Assembly (NCBI RefSeq): GCF_000967725.1
Contig: NZ_JXYE01000002.1
Coordinates: forward strand, 558,001 to 622,000
DNA length: 64,000 nucleotides
Origin: Loktanella sp. S4079
Lineage (GTDB): Bacteria; Pseudomonadota; Alphaproteobacteria; Rhodobacterales; Rhodobacteraceae
Reading direction: 5' to 3'
The notes under the pieces were generated by a model. The model saw only the letters and a list, made by a program, of their open reading frames with translations. It was not told where the DNA came from and made no database searches. Within the stretch, counting starts at the first letter, position 1; each line of letters starts with the position of its first letter. This document shows, piece by piece, positions 1 to 8,729 of the stretch. The position numbers and the translations under genes were made by a program.

Positions 1-816
1 ACACATGGTGCCTTAATTGTTGTTACTGTTCGTCCGGGGGGGAACGGGATCAAGTTTACGGCTGGCACGGGCGTCGGAGTAGTGACAAAGCCGGGGCTGC
101 CGATTCCAGTTGGTGAAGCTGCCATTAACCCCATTCCACGACAGATGATGAGTGCTGTCGTCAATGAGATGGCTGCAAAATATGCGAGACCCGCAGATGT
201 TGAAATCGAAGTTTCCATTCCCGACGGTGAGGTTATTGCGCAAAAGACGTGGAACCCGCGCCTAGGCATCAAGGGTGGCCTTTCGATTTTGGGGACCACC
301 GGTGTGGTGCGACCTTTCTCGTGCGCGGCTTGGATTGCGTCGATCCATCGTGGTGTCGATGTTGCTCGTGCCGATCAGTTACGCCATGTGGCCGGATGTA
401 CAGGTGCAACGTCAGAGAGGGCGGTGCAACAGCATTTTGATCTGCCGGATCACGCCATGCTGGACATGGGGGATTTTGCAGGCGGGCTTTTGAAGTACAT
501 CAAGAAAAACCCAGTTGAGCGTGTCACGATCGGCGGGGGGATCGGAAAGATGGCTAAACTGGCGCAAGGGGCCGTTGATCTGCATTCTTCGCGCTCTCAG
601 GTGGATTTCACGAAACTTGCCGCATTGGTGGGCGACACACGCGTCAAAGAGGCGAATACGGCGCTTGAGGCCTATGAAATCGTGGGTGCGGAGCTTGCCA
701 ACCGCATCGCGATTGCCGCGCGCGTTCAGGCGCAGGCCCTTGTCGGTCTGCAGACACAGATTGATACGATTGTCATCGACCGGGCAGGCAACATTATCGC
801 AAAGGCGCAGTCATGA
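1..816 (+). CDS. cbiD: CbiD, cobalt-precorrin-5B C1-methyltransferase (5' end missing)
   Basis: SAM-dependent methylation of ring carbon C1 in corrin (vitamin B12) synthesis, in the cytoplasm. The frame is open from base 1 through a TGA at 814-816, so the true start is upstream of the window. The 271 residues present are about three quarters of the family length (roughly 360). Visible family features are the GLPIPVGEAAINPIPR stretch near the beginning and GGGIGKMAKLAQG in the middle. A GTG at 82 is internal and should not be taken as the start. The stop overlaps the cobK start (ATGA), which marks translational coupling. In alphaproteobacteria CbiD is thought to stand in for CobF in the aerobic pathway; that is family knowledge. 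Confidence 0.93.
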   Translation, partial: THGALIVVTVRPGGNGIKFTAGTGVGVVTKPGLPIPVGEAAINPIPRQMMSAVVNEMAAKYARPADVEIEVSIPDGEVIAQKTWNPRLGIKGGLSILGTTGVVRPFSCAAWIASIHRGVDVARADQLRHVAGCTGATSERAVQQHFDLPDHAMLDMGDFAGGLLKYIKKNPVERVTIGGGIGKMAKLAQGAVDLHSSRSQVDFTKLAALVGDTRVKEANTALEAYEIVGAELANRIAIAARVQAQALVGLQTQIDTIVIDRAGNIIAKAQS

Positions 817-1532
817 CGCTGTTAATCTTGGGTGGGACAGGTGAGGCCAAACAAATCGCCAGTGTGCTCGCAGGGCAGGACGCTATTGTTTCGCTTGCAG
901 GCGCGACACGGACGCCCGCGCAGATGAGTTTGCCAACACGGACTGGCGGATTCGGCGGAGAAGAAGGATTTCGTCAGTTTCTGACCAAGAGTGGGATCTC
1001 GCGGGTTTTGGATGCGACCCATCCATTTGCCCATCGCATCACCGAGCGCACTGCGCGGGTATGCGCGGAATTGGGCTTGCCATACCTACAGCTTTTACGT
1101 CCGGGGTGGTCCCCAGAGGCGGGTGATCATTGGACTGAAATCGCGCATGAAGAAGAGGCCGCCCAACATATCCCTGCGGGATCAACCGTGTTTCTTGGGA
1201 CCGGACGCCAAACGCTGCAGCGTTTTGATAATCTGGTTGGTTGCGAAGTGATTTGCCGCCAGATTGATCCGCCTGAGGGTGCGTTCCCTTTTGCGGGTGG
1301 GCGGTTTTTGGTGGGGCGACCGCCATTTTCGGTCGCCGATGAAGTGAAGCTATTTCAAGAGCTGAATGTTGATTTTCTTATCGTCAAGAATGCTGGTGGT
1401 GCGGCGAGCCGGACCAAGCTTACGGCGGCCAATCACTTGGGGATTCCGGTATTGATGATCGCGCGTCCGCCATCGGGGGATTGGCCCTGTGTCACGACGA
1501 TTGAGGCCGCATTGAATTGGGTGAATGCGTGA
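813..1532 (+). CDS. cobK: Precorrin-6A reductase
   Basis: Reduces the macrocycle of (cobalt-)precorrin-6A with NAD(P)H, the step after C1 methylation in B12 synthesis. The 239-residue length fits CobK/CbiJ. An N-terminal nucleotide-binding start LILGGTGEAKQIA, the DATHPFAHRITERT motif around residue 67 and the KNAGG segment near residue 193 are characteristic. The ATG overlaps the cbiD stop by four bases, and the stop TGA (1530-1532) shares its A with the next gene's ATG, so three genes are translated in series. The pairing with CbiD makes the assignment firm. Confidence 0.93.
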   Translation: MTLLILGGTGEAKQIASVLAGQDAIVSLAGATRTPAQMSLPTRTGGFGGEEGFRQFLTKSGISRVLDATHPFAHRITERTARVCAELGLPYLQLLRPGWSPEAGDHWTEIAHEEEAAQHIPAGSTVFLGTGRQTLQRFDNLVGCEVICRQIDPPEGAFPFAGGRFLVGRPPFSVADEVKLFQELNVDFLIVKNAGGAASRTKLTAANHLGIPVLMIARPPSGDWPCVTTIEAALNWVNA

Positions 1533-2161
1533 TGGCGGAGCGAAGGATCGTTGGCCCGGCCTGTATCGCCGAGGGTGCTGCGTGGCTTTGCGCCGCTGAG
1601 CCAAGGTTTGAAATCGCGATGAATGGGTTAGCGCCGCTGCCGTTGCGATTAAAACCTGATGGGTTTGCGGAGCTTCTCGCTGCGATTGTCAGTCAACAAG
1701 TGAGCGTCGCCTCGGCCAATGCGATCTGGGGTCGTTTGCAAGATGCCGACATGACGACCGCGGCGGCAATCATGCGGGTCGATGATGAAGCGTTGCGCGC
1801 GCTCGGCCTCAGCCGTCAAAAGGCGAAATATGCCCGCGCCTTGGCTGAGGCAGAAATCGACTACGCGGGGTTGCGTGATTTGCCGATCAATGAGGTTGTC
1901 AAAACGCTCACGGCTGTTTCGGGCATCGGTGTCTGGACGGCCGAGATTTATGCGATGTTTTCATTGGGTCGCGCGGATGTCTTTGCACCGGGGGATTTGG
2001 CCCTGCAAGAGGCGGCGAAATTGATCTTTGATTTGGATCAGCGCCCCAAGGAAAGCGAGCTTCGTGCGATGGCACATGCGTGGTCGCCGTGGCGATCGGT
2101 TGCGGCGCGCATCATGTGGGCCTACTACAAACACAGTAAACAACGAGAAGGTATCAGATGA
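1532..2161 (+). CDS. AlkA-type DNA-3-methyladenine glycosylase II
   Basis: A 209-residue HhH-GPD base-excision glycosylase, expected to remove alkylated bases from DNA. It shows LLAAIVSQQVSVASANAIW (substrate-pocket helix region), the helix-hairpin-helix LTAVSGIGVWTAEIY, and the catalytic Asp in FAPGDLALQ. Short AlkA proteins lacking the E. coli N-terminal domain are common. I chose the ATG at 1532, inside a TGATG overlap with cobK, over an in-frame TTG at 1517. Its stop overlaps the next start (ATGA). Its place inside a B12 operon is unusual for a repair enzyme and may simply reflect shared transcription. Confidence 0.88.
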   Translation: MAERRIVGPACIAEGAAWLCAAEPRFEIAMNGLAPLPLRLKPDGFAELLAAIVSQQVSVASANAIWGRLQDADMTTAAAIMRVDDEALRALGLSRQKAKYARALAEAEIDYAGLRDLPINEVVKTLTAVSGIGVWTAEIYAMFSLGRADVFAPGDLALQEAAKLIFDLDQRPKESELRAMAHAWSPWRSVAARIMWAYYKHSKQREGIR

Positions 2162-2826
2162 CACGGGCACTCGAGGCGCAGCGGCGCGAACCACTATCTG
2201 GTGAGATCAGATCATGCGTCGTGTTTCTGCACGGTTATGGCGCGAATGCGGCCGATTTGATTGGACTTGCTGATCCGCTTGGAGAGCACATGCCAGATAC
2301 CCTGTTTATTGCCCCCGATGCCCCCGAGGAATGTGCCGGCGCGCCGATGGGCTTTCAGTGGTTTCCGATCCCATGGATCGACGGATCATCCGAAGAAGAA
2401 AGCCGCGCCGGGCTAGAGCGTGCCGCAGCTGATCTGGATGCCTTTCTTGATGGCGTGATGGTCGACGAAGATCTCCTTCCTGAGCAGGTGATCGTTTTGG
2501 GTTTTTCCCAAGGGACCATGATGGCGCTACACGTGCTACCGCGTCGCGAAGACCCAGTTGCTGGCATCGTTGCCTTCTCTGGGCGTTTGCTGGAGCCAGA
2601 GTTGCTTTCGGATGAGGTTCAGTGCCGGCCCCCGGTTTTGTTGGTTCACGGGGATCAAGACGATGTGGTGCCACCGCAATCGTTGCCGCATGCGGCTGAG
2701 ACTTTGCAGCAGGCGGGCTGGAAAGAAGTCTACGCGCATATCATGAAAGGCACGGGCCACGGCATCGCGCCTGATGGGTTGCAAGTTGCCTTGGCATTCA
2801 TGCGCGACCGATTTGGTATGAGCTAA
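2158..2826 (+). CDS. Phospholipase/carboxylesterase family alpha/beta hydrolase
   Basis: Cytoplasmic serine hydrolase of 222 residues in the carboxylesterase/phospholipase family (YpfH-like). The catalytic parts are visible: HGYGANAADL near residue 26 (oxyanion region), nucleophile elbow GFSQG around residue 119, Asp in HGDQDDVVP near residue 163, and His in GTGHGIAPDG near residue 198. The physiological substrate is not evident. It starts inside the glycosylase stop (ATGA), making it the fourth overlapping gene in the row that begins with cbiD. Confidence 0.85.
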   Translation: MTRALEAQRREPLSGEIRSCVVFLHGYGANAADLIGLADPLGEHMPDTLFIAPDAPEECAGAPMGFQWFPIPWIDGSSEEESRAGLERAAADLDAFLDGVMVDEDLLPEQVIVLGFSQGTMMALHVLPRREDPVAGIVAFSGRLLEPELLSDEVQCRPPVLLVHGDQDDVVPPQSLPHAAETLQQAGWKEVYAHIMKGTGHGIAPDGLQVALAFMRDRFGMS

Positions 2827-2909
2827 ACTTAAAATTTGTCCTATTAACAAAGCCCTTACCGATTACGCCTACAGTCGTGCGCGTGTCCGATTTGGTAGAG
2901 GCTTTAAAA

Positions 2910-3632
2910 ATGTTCCATCCCCAGGTTTTGACTGCAATTGCGCCAAGGTCCTTGTGGGGATGGCTGCTGTTTATGCCTGCGCTTACGATCTGCCTTGCGG
3001 CAATCGTGTTTGCGCAATTGTTTTTGCTTGGCCATTTGGGGATGGCGCAACACGCATATGGGGTGGTGGCATTCTCACTATCAGCGGTTGTCGTGGGTCT
3101 CATCTGTTTGACGGCTGGGCAGTTGCGTAGACTACAGCAACGGGTGAACGCGGTTGGTCGCTCTGATCCTTTGACTGGGTTACTTAATCGACGCGCCTTT
3201 AGTGCCGCTGCGATGCGGGTATTGCCGCAAAAAGGCGCTTTACTCGTACTGGACATCGATCATCTGGGATCAATCAACCAGGCGCATGGACGTAGCGCCG
3301 GGGATGTTTGCTTGCTCGCGCTGGCGCAAAGATGTCGTGAGCTAACTCGCGTCACCGATATCATCGGACGGCTCGATGGTGCATCGTTTGCTATTTATAT
3401 GCCGGGCGCCCCGGCTGATTCCGCGAGTGATATTGCAGATCGCCTTGCCGATGGGATTCAGGTCTGTTCGCGCGGTCAGGTGCATGAGGCCACAATATCG
3501 GTCGGTGCAGTGGTCGTTCGGGGGCAGCCATCAATCGAAGTGCTTTTGCGATTTGCAGAACGGGCGCTTAATCGCGCTAAGGCAGAAGGGCGGGCGCGTG
3601 TGATTCTACGGGGTTGGCCAAAAGCTGCTTAA
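2910..3632 (+). CDS. Membrane-anchored protein with degenerate GGDEF domain
   Basis: A 240-residue protein with two hydrophobic segments (about residues 12-38 and 47-70) followed by a GGDEF fold. DPLTGLLNRRAF, the usual entry to a GGDEF domain, is present, and so is the metal-site-like LVLDIDHLGSINQAHG. The signature loop itself reads GRLDGASFAIY instead of R-GGDEF-A, so diguanylate cyclase activity is doubtful; it may be an inactive sensor of nucleotides or a scaffold. I prefer the ATG at 2910, which has AGAGG eight bases upstream; a GTG at 2877 in the same frame is the alternative. It is transcribed separately from the upstream overlapping cluster. Confidence 0.72.
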   Translation: MFHPQVLTAIAPRSLWGWLLFMPALTICLAAIVFAQLFLLGHLGMAQHAYGVVAFSLSAVVVGLICLTAGQLRRLQQRVNAVGRSDPLTGLLNRRAFSAAAMRVLPQKGALLVLDIDHLGSINQAHGRSAGDVCLLALAQRCRELTRVTDIIGRLDGASFAIYMPGAPADSASDIADRLADGIQVCSRGQVHEATISVGAVVVRGQPSIEVLLRFAERALNRAKAEGRARVILRGWPKAA

Positions 3633-3716
3633 TTTGCACAAAATTTCACAATTTCCGGTAGATGCTGGGGGTTGTCACATTTCTGACGCGATATATAGTC
3701 CTTTATTAAGAGGACT

Positions 3717-3745
3717 GCGGGAACGCCGCTGAATTAAGTTCCCGC
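3717..3745. repeat. Inverted repeat before the HNH gene
   Basis: GCGGGAAC at 3717-3724 and its exact complement GTTCCCGC at 3738-3745, separated by 13 bases. No T-run follows, so it is not a clear terminator. It ends about 20 bases before the chosen start of the next gene and could be an operator or a leader hairpin. Confidence 0.5.
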
Positions 3746-3767
3746 GCTTCGTGTGTGGGATATGGAT

Positions 3768-4355
3768 ATGACGCAGGCCGATTTTCGAACCGATTTTGTA
3801 CGTGCCCCTGCGGCACTCAAACAATTTCCGGCATTGGTGCTTAACGCCGACTACCGGCCATTGTCATATTATCCGCTTTCGCTTTGGCCTTGGCAGGACG
3901 CGATCAAGGCCGCGTGGTTAGATCGCGTTGATATCGTAAGCGAATATGACGAATATGTGCGCAGCCCAACGACGCAAATCAAAATACCTAGCGTCGTTGT
4001 GCTCAAGGATTTTGTGCAACCGCGCAAGCAGGTAGCTTTTACGCGGTTTAATCTGTTTTTACGGGATTCGTTTTGCTGCCAATATTGCGGCGCAAAGGGT
4101 GAATTGACCTTTGATCATGTTGTTCCGCGCGCGGCAGGTGGTGTGACAAGCTGGGAAAACGTTGTGGCTGCTTGCTCACCATGCAATCTTAAAAAAGGGT
4201 CGCGGTCTCTCAAACAATGTGGCATGAGCCTGCGCAAGCCGCCGCGTCAGCCTGTGACCGAAGAATTGCACAACGCGGGACGCAAATTTCCGCCCAATCA
4301 CCTGCACGAAAGCTGGGTCGATTTTCTTTATTGGGATGCAGAACTAGAAGCTTAG
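3768..4355 (+). CDS. HNH endonuclease family protein
   Basis: About 195 residues with a zinc-finger HNH nuclease core: CQYCG, then FDHVVPRAAGG (catalytic His) and ACSPCNLKKG. The N-terminal part (ALVLNADYRPLSYYPLSLWP) is typical of a widespread alphaproteobacterial HNH family with no firmly assigned role. Start choice is uncertain: the ATG at 3768 has GGGA seven bases upstream, while ATG 3762 and GTG 3753 are in frame without a better ribosome site. No partner methylase or restriction gene lies nearby, so a restriction role is not supported. Confidence 0.8.
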   Translation: MTQADFRTDFVRAPAALKQFPALVLNADYRPLSYYPLSLWPWQDAIKAAWLDRVDIVSEYDEYVRSPTTQIKIPSVVVLKDFVQPRKQVAFTRFNLFLRDSFCCQYCGAKGELTFDHVVPRAAGGVTSWENVVAACSPCNLKKGSRSLKQCGMSLRKPPRQPVTEELHNAGRKFPPNHLHESWVDFLYWDAELEA

Positions 4356-4401
4356 CGTGAACTGGTGCTAGACTTGGGTTGCTGCGCGGGTTAGATACGC
4401 G

Positions 4402-4417
4402 ACGTTAGCGCTAACGT
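4402..4417. promoter_or_regulatory. Palindromic LacI-type operator upstream of zwf
   Basis: A perfect 16-base palindrome, ACGTTAGCGCTAACGT, ending 23 bases before the zwf start. The central CG and symmetrical arms are typical of LacI-family operators. The position suits repression of the zwf-pgl-pgi operon. Which regulator binds is not known from the sequence. Confidence 0.65.
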
Positions 4418-4440
4418 ACCTAAACTAAGCGGAGTAAGCT

Positions 4441-5895
4441 ATGGTCTCTCGCGTCATTCCCGTCGAAACTTTTGATCTTGTCATCTTTGGCGGGACCGGT
4501 GATTTGGCTCGCCGAAAAATACTGCCCGGACTGTTCCGTCGTTTCCTTTCTGGTCAAATGCCGGATGGATCACGGATCATTGGTGCCGCGCGTTCAGACT
4601 TGGATCGTGCTGGTTATCAGCAGATGATCCGAGATGCCGTCGCAGAGTTTGGTGGTGCTGAAAAGAACGATACCAAAGGGTTAGAGGCATTTATTGAAGC
4701 GCTTGACTATGTCGCCATCGACGCAAAAGGTGAGGGCGGTTGGGCGCAACTCGCCGGTCTCGTTCGGCAAGACGTCGTGCAAGCGTTCTATTTTTCAGTT
4801 GCGCCGTCGCTGTTTGGTGATCTGGCAGAGCGGCTTCATACGCATAAGATTGCGAACGCAGAAAGCCGCATTGTTGTTGAGAAACCATTCGGGCGCGACC
4901 TCGATACGGCGCGTGCGCTGAATGAAACGCTAGCGAGCCATTTTGACGAACGGCAGATTTACCGGATTGACCATTATCTTGGGAAAGAAACCGTCCAGAA
5001 CCTGATGGCCGTGCGCTTTGGCAATATGCTGTTCGAGCCGCTCTGGAACAACCATTACGTCGACCACATTCAGATCACGGTTGCTGAAACTGTCGGCGTC
5101 GGTGGTCGTGGCGCTTATTATGATAAATCGGGCGCGATGCGCGATATGGTGCAAAACCATTTGATGCAGTTGCTTTGCCTGATCGCGATGGAACCCCCAA
5201 GCCAATTTGGCGCGGACGAAGTGCGCGACGAAAAGCTCAAGGTCATTCGTGCGCTCCAGCCGGTCGAGCCGCATCACATCGTCCGTGGTCAATATGACGC
5301 CGGTCCCGATGGGCCAAGCTATCGCGAAGATGCTGAAAATCCACGTTCCTTCACCGAGAGCTTTATCGCGATGAAATGCGAAATCGCGAATTGGCGTTGG
5401 GCGGGTGTTCCCTTCTATATGCGCACAGGCAAACGGATGAAGGCACGTTCATCAGAAATCACTGTGGTCTTCAAAGATTTGGGCCATTCAATTTTTGAAG
5501 GCGACGAGGCGCGTCATCGCAATATTCTATCCATCCGTCTGCAACCCAACGAAGGCATTGATTTGCAAGTTACCATCAAAGAGCCGGGCCCAGGCGGGAT
5601 GCGCTTGATTGATGTGCCGCTAGATATGACTTTCGCTGACGCTTTGGGTCCTGACGCCGAAGAAGTTCCAGATGCTTACGAGCGTTTGATCATGGATGTT
5701 ATTCGGGGAAATCAGACGCTGTTCATGCGTGGTGATGAAGTTGAGGCCGCATGGAGCTGGACCGATCCGTTGATCAACGGATGGGAGGCGCGCAACGATG
5801 TGCCCAAGCTTTATGATGCTGGCTCGGCCGGGCCCGAAGATGCGCTTGCGATGATCCATCGTGACGGAAGAAGATGGCGTGAAATCAAAGCCTAA
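4441..5895 (+). CDS. zwf: Glucose-6-phosphate 1-dehydrogenase
   Basis: Oxidises glucose-6-phosphate to 6-phosphogluconolactone with NADP, feeding the Entner-Doudoroff and pentose phosphate routes. The 484-residue length is normal. GGTGDLARRK at residues 17-26 is the nucleotide-binding loop and RIDHYLGK near residue 175 is the G6PD active-site signature with its catalytic His partner region. It heads an operon with pgl (46-base gap) and pgi. An operator-like palindrome lies just upstream. No edd or eda gene is in the window. Confidence 0.97.
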   Translation: MVSRVIPVETFDLVIFGGTGDLARRKILPGLFRRFLSGQMPDGSRIIGAARSDLDRAGYQQMIRDAVAEFGGAEKNDTKGLEAFIEALDYVAIDAKGEGGWAQLAGLVRQDVVQAFYFSVAPSLFGDLAERLHTHKIANAESRIVVEKPFGRDLDTARALNETLASHFDERQIYRIDHYLGKETVQNLMAVRFGNMLFEPLWNNHYVDHIQITVAETVGVGGRGAYYDKSGAMRDMVQNHLMQLLCLIAMEPPSQFGADEVRDEKLKVIRALQPVEPHHIVRGQYDAGPDGPSYREDAENPRSFTESFIAMKCEIANWRWAGVPFYMRTGKRMKARSSEITVVFKDLGHSIFEGDEARHRNILSIRLQPNEGIDLQVTIKEPGPGGMRLIDVPLDMTFADALGPDAEEVPDAYERLIMDVIRGNQTLFMRGDEVEAAWSWTDPLINGWEARNDVPKLYDAGSAGPEDALAMIHRDGRRWREIKA

Positions 5896-5941
5896 ATAGG
5901 CAAAGCTAATCTAGTTGAATATCGAAAATGAGGTGGGGTAA

Positions 5942-6613
5942 ATGAAGCTGCTCGAGTATCCTGACGCTGAAATGATGATGATGAATCTGGCTGATACTTT
6001 GGCCGGAGAGTTGAAGAATACACTCCTGACCCACGAGACAGCTTCGCTGGCTGTGCCGGGCGGGACGACACCCGGTCCGATTTTCGATAGCCTGTGTAGC
6101 GTCGACTTGGATTGGTCTCGTGTTAAGGTCATGCTGACCGACGAGCGCTGGGTTCCAGAAACATCCGACCGGTCGAACACACGGTTGTTGCGCAGTCGGC
6201 TGTTGGTCGATCGCGCGGCAGATGCAGAATATGTTCCGCTCTACGCCGAAGCCGAAACGCCAGAGGAAAAGCTGCCAGACCTCGCAGATGCGATGGAGGC
6301 TGCCTTGCCGATTTCCGTTTGTCTGTTGGGAATGGGCGCCGATATGCATACTGCGTCGATCTTTCCGGGGGCGGACCAATTGGATTTGGCGCTGAATGGG
6401 GCGGACCGGCTGGTTGCGATGCGTGCGCCGGGCGCGCCCGAGCCTCGAATAACGCTATCAGCATCCGTCTTGAATGCGGCAATGAACCGTCACATCGTCA
6501 TCATCGGTCCTGAAAAGCGTGCCGCTTTGGAAAAGGCGCAGACGCTCTCACCACAAGAGGCGCCCGTGGCTGCCATTCTAAATGGCACAACAGTGCATTG
6601 GGCGGAGAAATAA
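5942..6613 (+). CDS. pgl: 6-phosphogluconolactonase
   Basis: Hydrolyses the lactone made by Zwf to 6-phosphogluconate. The 223-residue protein has the NagB/Pgl fold markers [14 protein letters not shown] near residue 38, LTDERWVP near residue 63 and [12 protein letters not shown] strong ribosome site (GAGGTGGGG) precedes the ATG. The stop TAA at 6611-6613 is two bases from the pgi start, so the two are co-translated or nearly so. Confidence 0.95.
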   Translation: MKLLEYPDAEMMMMNLADTLAGELKNTLLTHETASLAVPGGTTPGPIFDSLCSVDLDWSRVKVMLTDERWVPETSDRSNTRLLRSRLLVDRAADAEYVPLYAEAETPEEKLPDLADAMEAALPISVCLLGMGADMHTASIFPGADQLDLALNGADRLVAMRAPGAPEPRITLSASVLNAAMNRHIVIIGPEKRAALEKAQTLSPQEAPVAAILNGTTVHWAEK

Positions 6614-6614
6614 G

Positions 6615-8213
6615 ATGTGGGATAAGCTCAAGGATCACCATAAATCTGTCGCGGATCGTCGCTTTGAAACGATGCTGGATACCGCGCGTGCAGAGGATTT
6701 TTCGGCGCGCGCTGGGGATATGTTGTTTGACTATTCCAAGACAAATATTGACCCCACAGCGCGCGATTTACTGATCGAATTGCTCGAGGTGACAGGTGTC
6801 GCGCAAAAGCGTGACGCGATGTTCTCTGGCGTTGCGATCAACGAAACCGAAGGGCGCGCGGTGCTGCATACGGCGTTGCGTAATCTTGATGGTGACCCAA
6901 TCCTGCTGGACGGCGACGACGTGATGCCCGAGGTGCAGGCGACACTTGATCGCATGAGCACGTTTGCTACGGCTATTCGTGATGGCAGCTATGTCGGTCA
7001 GGGTGGCAAAATCACTGATGTTGTGAATGTCGGGATTGGTGGTTCTGACTTAGGGCCTGCCATGGCAGTGCAGGCGCTGGCCCCATATCACGATGGGCCA
7101 CGTTGTCATTTTGTGAGCAACGTTGACCCTGCGGATATCGCGGGCGTGCTGCGGGCCTGTGACCCGAAAACGACCCTTGTGATTGTCGCGTCAAAGACGT
7201 TCACGACCATTGAAACCATGACTAACGCGCGTACTGCACAGGCGTGGATGGCGCAGAAGGTATCGGACACCGGTGCGCAATTTGCGGCGCTGTCGACGGC
7301 TGCGGATAAAACCGCGGCATTTGGCATTGACGCAAGCCGGGTCTTTGGGTTCGAGGATTGGGTCGGTGGCCGCTATTCGATGTGGGGGCCGATTGGATTG
7401 TCATTGATGATCGCTATTGGACCAGACGCTTTTCGCGCGTTTTTGCGTGGTGGGCAGGCGATGGACCAACACTTTAAGGCGGCAGAGTGGCATGAAAACC
7501 TGCCTGCATTGCTGGCTTTGGTTGGGGTATGGCACAATCAGGTTTGCGGCCATGCGACCCGCGCGGTGCTGCCCTACGACAATTTGCTAGGTCGCTTGCC
7601 AGCGTATTTGCAGCAGCTTGAGATGGAAAGTAACGGCAAAGGCGTCAGCATGGATGGTGCTGATCTGCCCGTAAATTCCGGTCCTGTGGTCTGGGGGGAA
7701 CCGGGCACCAACGGCCAACATGCGTTCTATCAGCTGATCCATCAGGGGACCCGCGTTATTCCGTGCGAATTCTTGGTGGCGGCACGTGGTCACGAAGATG
7801 ACCTGCACCACCAACACCAATTGCTGGTCGCCAATTGTTTGGCCCAGTCCGAAGCATTGATGCGGGGTCGTGATCTGGATGAGGCCCGTGACAAGGTTTC
7901 TGACAAATTCAGCGGAGAGGAATTGGAGCGTCAAGCGCGTCATCGTGTCTTTCCGGGCAACCGCCCGTCGGTCACGATTGCTTATCCAAAGCTTGATCCT
8001 TTTGTTCTGGGACAGATTATCGCGCTGTATGAACACCGCGTATTTGTCGAAGGGGTGATCTTGGGGATCAATTCTTATGATCAGTGGGGGGTTGAACTGG
8101 GCAAGGAGCTGGCAACTGCGTTGCAGCCTGTTGTCGAAGGGGCACAGGATACCGCAGGCAAAGATGGATCAACGGCTGCGCTGGTGGATTTCTTGCAAAA
8201 GAACGGCGTTTAG
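6615..8213 (+). CDS. pgi: Glucose-6-phosphate isomerase
   Basis: Interconverts glucose-6-phosphate and fructose-6-phosphate. The 532-residue protein carries [11 protein letters not shown] (phosphosugar-binding SIS fold), the PGI signature [14 protein letters not shown] with the catalytic Glu, and a C-terminal [11 protein letters not shown] signature holding the catalytic Lys. I start it at the ATG at 6615 directly after the pgl stop, since an upstream in-frame start would lie inside pgl. In organisms that use Entner-Doudoroff for glucose, Pgi mostly recycles fructose-6-phosphate back to Zwf, which fits this operon. Confidence 0.97.
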   Translation: MWDKLKDHHKSVADRRFETMLDTARAEDFSARAGDMLFDYSKTNIDPTARDLLIELLEVTGVAQKRDAMFSGVAINETEGRAVLHTALRNLDGDPILLDGDDVMPEVQATLDRMSTFATAIRDGSYVGQGGKITDVVNVGIGGSDLGPAMAVQALAPYHDGPRCHFVSNVDPADIAGVLRACDPKTTLVIVASKTFTTIETMTNARTAQAWMAQKVSDTGAQFAALSTAADKTAAFGIDASRVFGFEDWVGGRYSMWGPIGLSLMIAIGPDAFRAFLRGGQAMDQHFKAAEWHENLPALLALVGVWHNQVCGHATRAVLPYDNLLGRLPAYLQQLEMESNGKGVSMDGADLPVNSGPVVWGEPGTNGQHAFYQLIHQGTRVIPCEFLVAARGHEDDLHHQHQLLVANCLAQSEALMRGRDLDEARDKVSDKFSGEELERQARHRVFPGNRPSVTIAYPKLDPFVLGQIIALYEHRVFVEGVILGINSYDQWGVELGKELATALQPVVEGAQDTAGKDGSTAALVDFLQKNGV

Positions 8214-8221
8214 CGCACATC

Positions 8222-8259
8222 TGGGTGATCAATGAAAAAGGTTTCACAATGATCACCCA
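8222..8259. repeat. Inverted repeat covering the start of the A24-like gene
   Basis: TGGGTGATCA at 8222-8231 and its exact complement TGATCACCCA at 8250-8259. The start codon (8249-8251) falls at the edge of the right arm and the ribosome site AAGG sits in the loop. As RNA this could form a hairpin that limits translation. Confidence 0.5.
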
Positions 8260-8707
8260 ATATATTCCCTATGCGATGGCAGCTGTTCTCATTGTTGCCT
8301 TGATGATCGATTTGCGAACAGCGCGTATGCCAAACTGGCTGACCTTGCTGCCCGTGGTTTTATTCATTGTTCAGCTAGCAACAGCGCCCGAACCATCTGT
8401 TTATGGATGGCAGCTGTTGCAAGGGGGGCTTGTTTTTCTTGCGGGTATTGCGTTGTTTGCTGCAGGCGGAATTGGTGCCGGTGCGGTGAAGTTGATGGCG
8501 GGTACTGCACTAATTGTGCCCACATCCCAGGGCACCGTTGCGGTGCTCGGGTTTCTCGGATCTGTATTTGTCCTGTTCCCGCTCATGATTATGATCCGCA
8601 AAGCTGTTGGGTCAGAGGATAGCCAATGGGCAGTATTGGCCCGGCAGATTCTGCCGATGAGCCTGCCAATTGCTGTGGCAGGCTTGCTTGGGATGTTCTG
8701 GGGGTAG
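8249..8707 (+). CDS. A24-family prepilin peptidase-like protein lacking a catalytic Asp
   Basis: A 152-residue inner-membrane protein with about five hydrophobic segments, resembling the compact CpaA-type A24 peptidases that trim type IV prepilins. The first motif is present (IDLRTARMPNWLT, with its Asp near residue 21). The second motif, normally GxGDxKL, reads GAGAVKLMA here, so the second catalytic Asp is Ala. Peptidase activity is therefore unlikely unless another residue substitutes. The start is ATG 8249 with AAGG upstream; a GTG at 8225 is the alternative. No pilin or Tad/Flp genes lie in the window, so it stands apart from its usual partners. Confidence 0.72.
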   Translation: MITQYIPYAMAAVLIVALMIDLRTARMPNWLTLLPVVLFIVQLATAPEPSVYGWQLLQGGLVFLAGIALFAAGGIGAGAVKLMAGTALIVPTSQGTVAVLGFLGSVFVLFPLMIMIRKAVGSEDSQWAVLARQILPMSLPIAVAGLLGMFWG

Positions 8708-8729
8708 GTGGATCAAGATCCACCCTAAG

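Noticed and set aside
3768..4355. HNH protein as part of a restriction or defence system
   Set aside because: No methylase, helicase or other defence gene is nearby, and the family is a common chromosomal one.
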